From NCBI GenBank assembly GCA_026413225.1, contig CM048591.1:46211803-46275802 (forward strand): a DNA stretch of 64,000 nucleotides, read 5' to 3'. The translations under genes were made by a program, and so were the position numbers. Position 1 is the first letter of the stretch. Every line of letters starts with the position of its first letter. A model generated the notes under the pieces. It searched no databases. It was not told where the DNA came from and was given only the letters and a program-made list of their open reading frames with translations. Shown piece by piece: positions 1 to 11,100 of this stretch. This DNA comes from Otis tarda (lineage: Eukaryota > Chordata > Aves > Otidiformes > Otididae).

Positions 1-842
1 GGCCTCCCGCTAGGCAGCCGACTGGGCCTGACTCAGCCCGGCCTGGCTGCAAGAAGTGGAGAGGAGGTGAGAAGTGAACAAGATGTAAAAAGGATCCTGA
101 GAGGTGTCTGCCAGCCTGTTGTAAGGAATGGCTGCAGACGCCAAGGTCAGTGAAGAGGAAGGGGGAGGAGTAATGCGGTTCCTGGCCAAGATTCCTCTGC
201 AACTCGTGGTGAAGACCATGGTGGAGTGGGTTGTCCCCCTGCAGCCCATGGAGGTCCACGGAGGGGCAGAGATTCACCTGCAGCCTGTGGAGGACCCCAT
301 GCCGGAGCAGGTGGAGGCCTGAAGGAGGCTGTGGCCTGTGGAGGGCCCGCTGGGACAGCTGTTCTGGAGGGACTGCACCCCGTGGAAGAGATGACCCATG
401 CCGGAGCAGTTTCACGAAGGACTGTGGCCCATGGGAGGGACCCCACGCTGGAGCAGAGGAGGAATGCGAGGAGTTCTTCCCCCGACGATGACACAGCGGC
501 GTAAAACAACGTGTGATGAACTGACCGCAACCCCCATTCCCTTTTCCCCCGCCGTGCTGCTCGGGAGGGGAGGTAGTATAGATAATGTTAAGCCTGGGAA
601 GAGGGAGGGGTTTGGTTATCTTGTTCCCTGTCTCATTCTCCTGCTAATTTTAGAAATAAATGAATAGTTTTCCCCAAGTCGAGTCTGTTTTGCCCTTAAC
701 GGTATCTTTAAGGATTTCTTCCCATCCTTATCTCAAACCTCGAGCTGTTTTCCTTATATCATCTCCTCCTATTCTCTCGGAGGGTGGGGGGAGTGAGAGA
801 GAGACTGCGTAGTCTGGTCCTGATCGGGGCTGAACTACGACA
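1..842 (+). mobile_element. Solo or terminal LTR, avian ERV family 1, copy 1 (5' end outside the window)
   Basis: The stretch aligns along its whole length with the full-length LTR at 2903-4052, starting inside that element because the window begins here. It carries the GC-rich degenerate repeat region (about 150-480), an AATAAA signal at 655-660, and a U5 that ends in GAACTACGACA at 842, the expected CA terminus of a retroviral LTR. The following five bases, ACTTG (843-847), would be the right half of a target duplication, but the left half is not visible. The downstream 2 kb contain no gag, pol or env, so this is either a solo LTR or the 3' LTR of an element lying to the left. Several frames are open through the repeat region; these are described under the findings. 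Confidence 0.88.
655..660 (+). promoter_or_regulatory. Polyadenylation signal AATAAA of LTR copy 1
   Basis: A canonical hexamer lies at the R/U5 side of the LTR. The same position is AATAAA in the minus-strand copy at 38247-38673, but it has decayed in the copy at 2903-4052, where the matching bases read GTGAATGAATAG. Confidence 0.6.
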
Positions 843-2902
843 ACTTGTAACTGTAAAATAAGATTTCTCTTACAAATTGAATTCTATTTCAGAAAAGACT
901 GAGTTAGAGGATACACATGTAACTAGGCTTTTAGAAGATGGAAGAATAGACATAAGTAAGAAATAAAAGAGAAAAAAACTTTAATCAGAGCTGGTCAAAA
1001 TTTTTCTGTGATGGGAAAAAAACCCCATGGATTCAAGCTTACCAAAGCATTCTATAAACCCTCCTGTCAAGCCTGTCTGTCTTTCTTTGTCTTCACGTAT
1101 CATCTGTCATACAGTTTGCCTGCCACCAGCCTAGGAAGTGGGTACAGCTCTACAAAAAAAAACAAAAAAAAAACCCAAAAAACAAACTGTTGGTAAAAAT
1201 ATAATTTAAAAAATATTTCATTTAAATTTTGATTTTTCTCACTTTGTATTACAGCTCAGAATAAATTTTAAAAGGTTTGAAAATATCAACCTGCCTCCTT
1301 TAGGAAATTAAAGTTTTAATTCCCTTTAAAATTTAATTTTATTTAAAAATTCAATAAGAAATTTTACTAATGACAGAAGTGGTTTTAGCTCTTTATGGGT
1401 AACAGTTTTATACCTAAAGATGCTTACATCTTCAGAACTTTGGAGTTTTTTTCAGACAGTTCAGAACTGATGAGAAGACGTACATATCCCCGATAAGTGT
1501 TCTCATTGGGTTTTAAATTTTGTTGTCTGTTTTGTTCGAGTTGAATCCAAAATAATTTAAAGTTAAAAGATGGTAGAACTATGGTCTGCATTAATGAACT
1601 CCACTGCTTTCATTTACAGACAGAAAAACTACTAATTTATCTCATATTTAAAATTTGATGGAAGGCATTTATAAGTATTTTACCTCAAGATCAGCTAATA
1701 TTAAAAGTCATGACACTAAAATCAATGATTAGATCATTTTCAGTGTAGCTTTGTAATGGGATATGTTGAACGTGATTCTACTCAGTGTGTGTGGTAGCAA
1801 CAGTTACAAAATATCACAATTTTGCTGATAATGCTCCTACTTATTCATCAGGTTAGTTTTGTTAGATTATTTTGAACCTGACTGCAGGAGTGTGTAAAAT
1901 ATGTTAACATTTGCAGAAAAACACATGTAGCTCTTTATTCTTTTAACTATGCGAGCTACGTAGGACAGATAGGGAAAGGCATAAAGTTCCCCTTGCCTTA
2001 CTATAGGAGGAGATGGAAAGCTAAAGTACTCCTCTGCTCTTGAGTTCTACAAACACATGCAGTGCTTAATTATATAAAACATATGCAAATGTCAAAATAT
2101 TATTTTATACTTCTATGATATGGTTTCAGAGTTCTGCTATTGCACTTCTATTGCCCTTATAACTTCACTCTCTTGAAGAAATAGGATACTTTTCTGATAT
2201 TCAAAGTGGACTTTTTTCACTTGAAAGATAAAAATCCCAAATTCTAGTTCCATTGTTTAACAACATTGTGAAAGAATAAGGTATTACTTCTTTAAGTAGA
2301 TAGGAAAGTCCACAGTCTTCTAGATGGCTGTGTAAAAAAATATGATTTACCACTCCTACAACAAGATCCTAGCTATTCCATAACCCGGCTTTGAGTAATA
2401 ACAAACATCAAACTTCATCAAAATAATGAAGTCAGAAAATTGTATTTGTCTAGTTAAGCAAGCAACTTAACCTTCAGAAAAATATTGAACTTGTCCAAAT
2501 AGTAACATTTAAATTTCAAAAGAAAGTAAATGCATTCCTTTTGTATACTAAAAAGCAGCTTGGGTCATTAGTTACTAGTATGTAATTCTTTTTTTTTTAC
2601 TTCCACTAGTATACTTGTACAGTATATTTATACAGAATCTTTATTTCAATTGAAAATCTGAAATCATGTTTATTTTGCAATATGTCATCTTCCATAAACC
2701 ACTTTCTGAGTCAGAAGATCTGTTTGGTTTCTGATGGGACAAAGATATATTTTCCATTCTTATATTTGACTCAGTTTACTCTTCGCAATGTTTACTTACA
2801 TTTTAGCTTTAAACTGGGGAAGACAAAATTAACGATTAAAATTCTACTAACATGGTTCAGGCTATAGGGCCGAACTTTCAGCTAGTTGCCCATGTGCAGC
2901 AG
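843..2902. other. Unassigned AT-rich sequence between two LTRs
   Basis: I see no gene, recognisable repeat or retroviral internal region here, only short poly(A)/poly(T) runs. It separates two same-direction LTRs, but it has no gag/pol/env-like frame and the right LTR has its own target duplication. It is therefore ordinary flanking DNA and not a proviral interior. Confidence 0.6.
2898..2902 (+). repeat. Left target-site duplication AGCAG of the solo LTR
   Basis: AGCAG immediately precedes the LTR start TGCTGTGG and is repeated exactly at 4053-4057 after the LTR end. A 5-bp duplication is the size usual for ERVL-type (class III) elements, against 4 bp for ERV1 and 6 bp for ERVK/alpharetroviruses. 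Confidence 0.75.
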
Positions 2903-3034
2903 TGCTGTGGTTTTGTTTAGTGAGGGGGGGCCTAAGGTGGTAGCTTCTGTAGGAAACTGCTAGAAGTTGCTCCCCTTTGTTCAGTGGGCTCGGCCAGGCC
3001 TAGCGTGGGCCCACTGCTGGCCAAGGCCAAGCCG

Positions 3035-3084
3035 ATTGGTAGCAGAATGTTCCGTGATAACGACTCTGCGATAACGTGTTTAAG
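3035..3084 (+). promoter_or_regulatory. LTR U3 core promoter: inverted CCAAT box and TATA-like box
   Basis: ATTGG (inverted CCAAT) lies at 3035-3039 and TTTAAG at 3079-3084. The TATA-like element is kept in two other copies read on the minus strand: TATTTAAG near 38492-38500 and ATATTTAAG near 51050. This retention in diverged copies supports a functional core promoter in the source element. Activity of these copies is not implied. Confidence 0.5.
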
Positions 3085-3404
3085 AAGGGGAAAACAGAAA
3101 AAAAAAGAGGAGAAGATGTGAAGAAGCTGAGCAGGGGCAGAGGCACAGAGGAGGAGGCATGGGCCTCATGGGCCTTGCAGGCCTCACCCTCTGGCCTTTC
3201 ACCAGGTGGCCAACTGGGCCTGACTTGGCCCAGCCTGGCTGCAAGAAGTGGAGAGGAGATGAGATGGATGATGTGAAGAGATTCTGAGAGGCATCTGCCA
3301 GCCTGTTGTGAAGAACTTTTCTTGTGAGAGAAACAGTTGCAGATGCCAAGGTCAGTTCAGAAGGAAGGGGAGGAGTAATGTGGCTCCTGGCCAAGATTCA
3401 CCTG

Positions 3405-3665
3405 CAGCCTTTGGTGATGACCATGGTGGAGCAGGTTGTCCCCCTGCAGCCCATGGAGGTCCACGGAGGAGCAGAGATCCACTTGGAGCCCGTGAAGGAC
3501 CCCACACCAGGGGAGGTGGATGCCTGAAGGCGGCTGTGGCCCATGGAGGACCCGCTGGGACAGCTGTTCTGGGGAGACTGCACCCCATGGAAGAGACGAC
3601 CCATGCCAGAGCAGTTTCACGAAGGACTGTGGCGTATGGGTTGGACTCTACGCAGGAGCAGGGGA
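3405..3665 (+). repeat. Degenerate GC-rich tandem repeats inside the LTR R region
   Basis: Loosely repeated units of roughly 50-60 bp carry CCATGG, a GGACCC/GTCCAC core and a GGAGCAG ending, for example around 3420, 3455, 3540, 3590 and 3650. The corresponding block is at about 150-480 in copy 1 and, with different unit numbers, at about 20590-20825 in the related LTR. The repeats are GC-rich and stop-poor, which makes several overlapping frames appear open. Confidence 0.6.
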
Positions 3666-4052
3666 GGAATGAGAAGAGTTCTTCCCTCTACCATGAAGCA
3701 GCGGTGTAAAACAACATGTGATGAACTGACCGCAACCCCCATTCCCTCTTCCCCACTGTGCTGCTCGTGGGGGGAAGGTAGTAGAGATAATGTTAAGCTT
3801 GGGAAGAGGGAGGGATGGAAGGAGGTTATGTTATTCTGTCTCATTATCCTGCTGTTTGTAGTAGTGAATGAATAGTTTTCCCCAAGTCGAGTCTGTTTTG
3901 CCCGTAACAGTAACTTTAAGGATTTTCTCCCTGTCCTTATCTCAAACCTCGAGGCATTTTTCCTTATATTTTCTCTCCCTGTTCTCTCAGAGGGTGGGGG
4001 GAGTGGGAGAGAGACTGCGTGGTCTGATCCCGATTGGGGCTGAACTACAACA

Positions 4053-4057
4053 AGCAG
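4053..4057 (+). repeat. Right target-site duplication AGCAG of the solo LTR
   Basis: Exact partner of AGCAG at 2898-2902; it directly follows the terminal CA of the LTR. Confidence 0.75.
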
Positions 4058-5651
4058 TATGGATTCTTGCGTCCATCCCTTCATATTTCCAAGTATCAGT
4101 CCTTATTGAAATTAGGGACAACACAAATTTTGCATCAGCACATCTGTGAGTAATATAGATTTAAGTAGCTAACTATGAGCTTGTGATTTTTTTTTTTAAA
4201 CACTCCACTTGAAAATTGACCTACCTGTCAATGTAATGTGAACAAAACAGCTCCCAGTGAAAATCCTTTCTCTTTTCTTTTTTTTTTATAAATCAAACTG
4301 ACAAACCCCACATTGCTGAGAAATTAGCAGAGACAGAGTAAAAAATGTGCTGCAGAGAAAGCCTTTAACCTTCACTTTTCAAAAACATACTTGTCATTGT
4401 TCAAAGCAGAAGTTAATGAGGACTTAATAGAATTTTTGACTCCAGCCTGAATTGTTTCTGTGTGGCTAATATATAAAATTTATTTCAGGTTAAATGCAAC
4501 ATAGTAGTTTTTATTGAAGCTTTATAGATTAGGATTGCACATAATGAGATCTTTCTTGAACAAGATTTTTTATTAGTTCACACATTTTGTGCAAGTAGAT
4601 CTGTAGAACATATGATTCATGAAAATACTTTTGCTATTCAAATAAATTTTTATATGATGAAGTAGTAAAGCACACTTTTTTTTATTATAACCATCATACC
4701 TATTTGAGCTTTAAAATGTTGCCTTTCTAGCTTCAATATGTACTTCCCAGTAAACACTCTTGACCTACACAAGCCATGTGACACTAATACGAAAAGAATA
4801 CCGAAGGTGAGAAAGAGTAATTACAAAATAGTACAATATTTGTTGACAAGGTGTGGTTGTACATTATGCAACGAAATAAGACTAATTGACTGTGCTATGA
4901 TGCTGCCATGAAGTTTGAGCTTTATTCAGCAGAGGGCTGAAAACCTTAAATTCCAAACCCAAACCAGTTATATTCTACATTTAAAATCCATCAGCTTCCA
5001 CCTTATGATCTTTAGCCATTTACTGAAAAATTAGAAGTTGCATGTGTGAATAACTGTCTTCTGTATTAACATATGCAAATTTATATACTTGGTTCAAAAG
5101 CATTTACTGAGTTTTGGCAAACACATCTAAAATGACCAGGTCATTTGTTACATAGTCAAAAATCCATATGCATTAAAAAAAAAATCTTCCAGAAGGAACA
5201 AATGTATTGAGCCAGACACTTCTTAAAAGGCAAATGATACCCCACATATAGATTGGGAGGAGGAGGAGTATATTTTGAGTTTTTCTTTCCTTCATAAATC
5301 TATATAACAGTGAGGTTATGAAGAAGGTCAAGGTAAGTTTCTCTGCAGGATAGAGCACTGCCTATAAGCAAGATCCATAAAAGACAAATGCTCTTAAAAC
5401 ATAGCTAAAATACTCTCTAACTTACAGTAAGACAAAAAAAAAAAAAAACCGACTGCTACTATAAATGTACCTGAAACTATGAATTGAGCAGAACTTGGCA
5501 ATTGCAGGAATTCCAGTACGTGTAGGAAAGGCATCATTTCCAAGTACGAAATAAAATTGTTGCCAGACAGGCCAGTATTACCTACCCCAGCTGACAGATA
5601 TCTAAGGAAATGGAAAGTCCATTTCAATTTTAGCACAGACACATGAAAAGT

Positions 5652-5703
5652 GCTTGGTTGCTATTGACTACGTGATCAATAGCTTGATTGCTATTGACTA
5701 CGT
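5652..5703 (+). repeat. Tandem duplication with a 30-bp period
   Basis: The block beginning GCTTGGTTGCTATTGACTAC at 5652 is repeated from 5682 with one substitution over the 22 bases compared. The second copy is partial. A simple local duplication. Confidence 0.75.
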
Positions 5704-6800
5704 TCTTTTTAAATGTTGCATAATACATCCACAACAAAAGGAACCCAAGTTTATACCATTACTAATAAAAAAACCCCATCCATATTCAACAAAGAAGGAT
5801 TGGGAGTTACTGAGAAATTTAAAAAAAACATTGAATTTGCTGACTTTTCCACTGAAACTGTTACAATGTTTTTTTTAATTTTCCATAGCTGAAAGATCAA
5901 GAATCTTCATTACTCTATGTAATGACACAGCACACATTTTTCAATAATAACTTGGTAAACTGAGACCTTCTGTTGCCACAAGTTTCCTTGAATTATTGTT
6001 TACTGTGTAACTGGACCAGTCGAAAGGGATAGAACTTGTCATGCATTGAAGTAGTATTTCTTATTAGCAAGAAGAGTCGTACTTTGGGAAGTTTTTCTCT
6101 CTAACATATTACTAAATGCACTGGGTTAATACTATATATCACAGTAAGTGTTTTCCTGGATTGTAAAAGAGATTTCTTTCATGATCTTCCCACAGAACAG
6201 TATAAAGGAATGCAATGATGGTACTCTATAAGGTAAGAAAAGACAGATGTGTATTTTCTGTCCTGGAAATTTTAGCTTGTGAAGTGAGCTTGACAAAGGA
6301 AAAGCTCAGTAATGCTGAGTTTGGAAGTGTATGGTAAGGAAAAGGACTCTATACAGATTATTGAAGTCCATAATTTCAAATCTTATTTAAATAATGTTAT
6401 CTAATTTAGCAAATTATGTTAAACAGTTCAAAACTAAATGATTACACAGTAAGGAGAAGTATCTTGTTATCTATTATTAACAATACAACTATTCAGATAT
6501 TATTTTCTAGATAAAAGAAAAATAATATTGATTCTTGGTGGAGAATGACTCTATGAGAGGATTCACAGACTTTCTATCTTTCTTGTCAAGGTAACTTGAT
6601 AGCTTTTTTTTTTTTGTTGATAGTGTCTAGAACATGGGTGGTGATCTCTCTTTAATATTAATTCACAGGACATGTGGAAACAAATTTTCCCACTCAGGCT
6701 GTGGAATGGTTAGACAACCACTACATGGAGACTGCTCCCACTCAAGGGATGCAAATAACAAATAATAACAGAAATAGTATGTGATTAGTTGTCCATTGGA

Positions 6801-6819
6801 AATAAATAAATAAATAAAT
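6801..6819 (+). repeat. (AAAT)n microsatellite
   Basis: About five AAAT units in an AT-rich context; no further significance is seen. Confidence 0.7.
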
Positions 6820-7398
6820 CAGGACTAGATTAAACATCACTTCTGTGATGAATGTACTGTTACAAATATAACCATATGGTAATCTATATAGTTTATATTT
6901 AACTCTATATTCATACCTTTCTATGAGATAATCCATATCTTGTGTGATCATAGACTGAAACTCAAAGTTTAACCCTAATCTAGTTTAAGGAAAAATTAGC
7001 AAGCACTAGAAATTAAGATCGCATATTGCTGAAGCTTTTATTTTTTATCAGTACCATGTTTCATTAGTAACATAATATATATTCACTTCCTAAAAAGGCT
7101 AGTGGCATAAATTTCAATGGAATACATAGCCTGGATTTGCTACCTTAATTATTTTTGTGTTTTATGGCAAATCACACTCCCTCCAGAAATCAAACTGCAT
7201 CTGAAAGACTGCCAAATATTTCTTCAGTGTTCCGGCCTTGTTGAGATTTTACGGCAAAGCTGTACTTGGGAAACGCTGAGAAAAAGATTTTAGAACTTTT
7301 ACAAAACAGCTACTGTTCTATACAAAATATCCCATCAAGTGTTACGACAGTGGACTTACAAAGTTCTAAATTTTATTAAGATGTCTTGTTGATACATG

Positions 7399-8117
7399 GG
7401 TAAGTGGCAGGTCCTGTGCTTGGGTCACAATCCCATGCAATGCTACATGCTTGAGGAAGAGTGGCTGGAAAGCTACCCATGGGAAAAGAACCTGAGGGTA
7501 TTGGTCAATGGTCACCTGAATATGAGCCAGCAGTGTGCCCAGGTGGCCAAGAGGGCCAATAGCGTCCTGGTTTGTATCAGAAATAGTGTGGCCAGTAGGA
7601 CTAGGGAAATGAATATCTCCTTGTACTTGGAACTGGTGAGACGGCACCTTGAATACTGTGTTCAGTTTTGGGACTCTCACTATAAGAAAGACATTGATGT
7701 GCTGGAGCATGTCCAAAGAAGAGGAACAAAGCTGACGAAGGGTCTAGAGCACAAACCCTGTGAGAGGAGGCTAAGGGAACTGGAGTAGTTTAGTCTGGAG
7801 AAAAGGAGGCTAAGGCGAGAAGTTGTTGCTCTCTACAACTACTTCACTGTAGTCAATTTCTTTTCCCCAAGTAACAACTGATAGGACAAGAAGAAATAGC
7901 CTCAATTTATGTGAGGGGAGGTTAAACTGGATACTATGAAAAATTTCTTCACCAAAAGGGTTGTAAAGTATTGGAACAGGCTGCCCAGGGAATTGATTGA
8001 GTCACCATCCCTAGAGGTATTTAAAAGGTGTGTAGACATTCTTAAGAATATGATTTAGTGGTGGACTTGGGCATCTTGAGAGTTGTTTCCAACTTAAATG
8101 GTTCTATGATTCTATGA
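7399..8117 (+). mobile_element. CR1 LINE, 5'-truncated and degraded, sense (copy D)
   Basis: The copy enters the CR1 reverse transcriptase downstream of the catalytic FADD motif, at the region that reads GKWQVLCLGH, equivalent to CKVLHLGH in the copies at 22 and 44 kb. It continues through the C-terminal region ([36 protein letters not shown]) to 7788, where a TAG interrupts at the position of LFSLEKRR. The last 330 bp cover the C-terminal tail and 3' UTR, with several small indels. The 3' end carries two ATTCTATG-type octamers near 8101-8117. The sequence resembles the subfamily of copy C (53-54 kb) more than copies A and B. It encodes no catalytic residues and is a dead fragment. Confidence 0.88.
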
Positions 8118-11100
8118 AATGTGTTTATTCAAAAAGAGATCTCTTAGTTTTTCAGGAAATTAAATTTCATGCAGATTCTATGGACTTCCATTTATGGTAT
8201 ACTGAAATCAGAACAAAGAAGTAAATCTTATCATTACAGGTCTCCTTCTGACTGTAAGTATTTTCACTGGACTGATATTTCTAGAAAGAAAAATAATTTA
8301 ATCTACTGAGTCAACTTTGATTCAAATACTGAATAGGGCTTTCTCATTTCTACTGTTATATTTTAATTGCTCTTATTCCAGTATTCATTGAATCTCAGGT
8401 GTGTGACAGGATTAATAGTTTTTTGCCGATGTCCCTCATCCCCATCTTTCATGAGTGAAGTGAACTGATTACTAATTTTGAAAATATTACCAAACAAGAA
8501 ACTGCACCACAACTCACCTAAGTAATTTCTAAATCTAGTTAAAGTTTCTTTGACAGTATCAGAATGCAGCTCATCTTAATTTTTCCTAAAATACAGGTAA
8601 TATCTTTATGTATTCTTTGAAAATTTATTGTCTTAAAATCTTTGTATCTGTTTTGTTACAAAAAGTGTGGCTTTCATCCAAGTTTCTTTATAAACAGAAC
8701 AAGACAGGGGGTGACAATGTTGATGGTAACATAGTAGCATTTTTAAATTAAATGCAAATATAGTTGGTGTCACATGGGTATTTACCATAAAATATTTAAA
8801 AATTGTTCAGGAGGAAGCAATGGGTATGCAGATCTTTTATTCTAGAATAAATATAGTTTTGTTCTGGATTCTGTCTCTGATTATAACTGATGTCCTCAGT
8901 GAACTATAAAAAAGTATTAGTATTTATAGATTTTATTTTCATTTTTATTTATGGATTTATTTATTACTATTTCAATTTGTAACTTTTGCACAGCATCCTT
9001 TGATTATTAAGTACTGCTTCAGCAATATTTTTAATTTAATTTGAATGCTAGTAGTCCTTAATTTTCGTTGAATATCACTTCTAGATACTTCTAAGGTATT
9101 TTCTAGCTTTGCGTGGAACCTGTAATATTTTATGCTGAATATCGTTGCTGTTATAGACTATCTCATCTTACTCTTTCTCTATTGAATAATACTACAATGA
9201 ATATTTTTTTTAATAATAGATCTGTGATGACCCTTCCCAGATACGTAATTTTCTCAGATTATTATCTATTATCTATTATCTATTATCTATTATCTATTAT
9301 CTATTATCTATTATCTATTATCTATTATCTATACCTTTCCTGAAATTATATGGTTAAACTGAAAAACAACATTCAACATAAGGAGGCACCCCGTGATTTA
9401 TACAAGCTTAATGACACCAGAATATTTTATTTACAGAGCTCAAACAATCCCCAAACTTATGTTGGAGCACCTTAGTATTAACTTCTGCTCACTCAGAGAA
9501 TTTCTGACTGAATAGAAGTTAATTATTTCTTCCTGCTTCCCAGCTCTTAAGTACTTCTTAATTCATACCAGTGTTGGCATTGTGTTTATTGTCAGCTTCC
9601 TTTAATGATATTATCCAAGTGTGTCATTGAAAATCTAAGTTAATTGTGTCCTCTGTTCTTCCTTTGCAGTCATTCTGTTACAATAGATTTAAAATAATTT
9701 GACCATATATTTTTCTTGCATTTCAACATGGTGGTGCTTCATTAGAATGAAATACATATCAAGGTGGGTTTTTTTTTTTTTTGCTTTATTGGATTGTTTT
9801 TCATTGTTTCTCCTTTTTTATTTCTGTAATAAAGCTCAATAGTCACCTATATTTTTTTTTGTGCAGTCAATTAAGTAGACAACTAGCATTTGGATCAGAT
9901 GTTTAAGAGCTTCTAGGTTTGTATTTGTCACAGTGTATGTTTCCTCAGGAGTCTAGAATATTTGTGCAAATGTTCAGTACCTGTGCAGAAGGGAAATATT
10001 AATTGTGTAACACGTGGCTCCTCACATTGCAGGCTGTGTGTTTGATTCTGCATCTCTGGGTACACAGATGCCTCAAAGCTGTATAAAATGTGTGCCAGCA
10101 TTCCCATCTGAATGTGTTTCCCAGAGATTAGGAATCAGCAGAAAACTCGTAATGAAAACTATACATTTACAAAACCTGGAAGGTTGATTTCTCTAAGCAT
10201 TTGGAACTTTAAATTCCAGGAAAATTAATATGACCCAGTGATCGTGTTTGCACAAGTGTTATGATTATATCAGAGTTGAAATTTAAAAATGTGGAGTGTT
10301 TGTTGAAATAAACATGAAATCCTTTTCATACTGAAATATGATATTTTGCTTTTGTAAAACTTTTACCAATCTTTTTGCAGAGCAAGAGTCACTTTTTCTG
10401 TTTAAAAATAAGCCTTGAAGATATCTTCTTAGCTAAAAATACTTAAAATCTCTTCCTCCAGAAAAAACCTGATAAAAACCTCTTTTTATTTTTCCTATAT
10501 GGTTGGTATGATCTGTCTCTATAAAACTAGGATAAGAGCTGAATTCAAGAAGCATTAGTTTCTTTAGATTCTGTCTTGGCCTGTTTAGACTGCGCTTCTC
10601 AGAAAATAGGTGTCTACTCCTCTTGTTTATTTCTTGCCAAGCTTATAGCATGCATAATGTATATGTGTAATAGTTTCATCATCTGATTTAACAAGCTTTA
10701 GTGAGAAAGGCAGGTTTTATTGCATAAATCTCAAAGCCATTCTAATATTATGCAATATGATTTTCAACAGTCAAGTTACTATTCCTTATGCAATATTAAT
10801 TTAAACAGCCAAGACACGGCAACTTTTAACTACATGGCACACAGTTGTTCATTCTGCCAATAGCTCAGCTTGCTCACACTTTAAGAGATTGTTGCTGGGA
10901 TGTCAGCAGAAGAAAAATCTACATTACATTTTACTTGGATGATCAATCTGAATAATACAAAAGTAAATTGAGAGTCATCATGAGATGCCTATGTTTAACT
11001 GTTATTGGTTATTCTCTGTTGTATAGACAACAGATGAGCAATTTTATTCTTCTCCATTGTCCACAGCATAAGGGACATATTTCATGGAGCTGAGCACTTT

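Larger units (their letters stand above)
2903..4052 (+). mobile_element. Full-length solo LTR, avian ERV family 1, copy 2 (reference copy for this window)
   Basis: This 1150-bp LTR runs from TGCTGTGG to CTACAACA, so it has TG...CA termini, and it is bounded by a perfect AGCAG duplication. In order it holds a U3 with an inverted CCAAT box (3035-3039) and a TATA-like TTTAAG (3079-3084), then a GC-rich degenerate repeat block (about 3405-3665), then a decayed poly(A) site near 3865 and a U5 ending at 4052. The distance from the TATA-like box to the poly(A) site is about 780 bp, so the inferred R region is very long. There is no internal region on either side, so this is a solo LTR left by LTR-LTR recombination. 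ERVL-type membership is inferred from the 5-bp duplication; a subfamily name would need a repeat-library match. Confidence 0.9.
4058..7398. other. Unassigned AT-rich sequence
   Basis: No gene or known interspersed repeat is recognised. The stretch contains a 30-bp tandem duplication (5652-5703) and a short AAAT microsatellite (6801-6819). All open frames are short and lack splice-bounded or family-like features. Confidence 0.55.

Noticed and set aside
1-4057. The two same-direction LTRs at 1-842 and 2903-4052 as the ends of one provirus
   Set aside because: The right LTR has its own perfect 5-bp duplication on both sides. The 2 kb between the two is AT-rich, without any gag, pol or env-like frame.
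3617-4084. 155-codon minus-strand frame
   Set aside because: It runs antisense through the R and U5 of LTR copy 2 and across the LTR/flank border, so it cannot be an evolved gene.
9113-9343. 76-codon frame with a repeated YYLLSII heptapeptide
   Set aside because: It is generated by the (TATTATC)n microsatellite and has no coding features.
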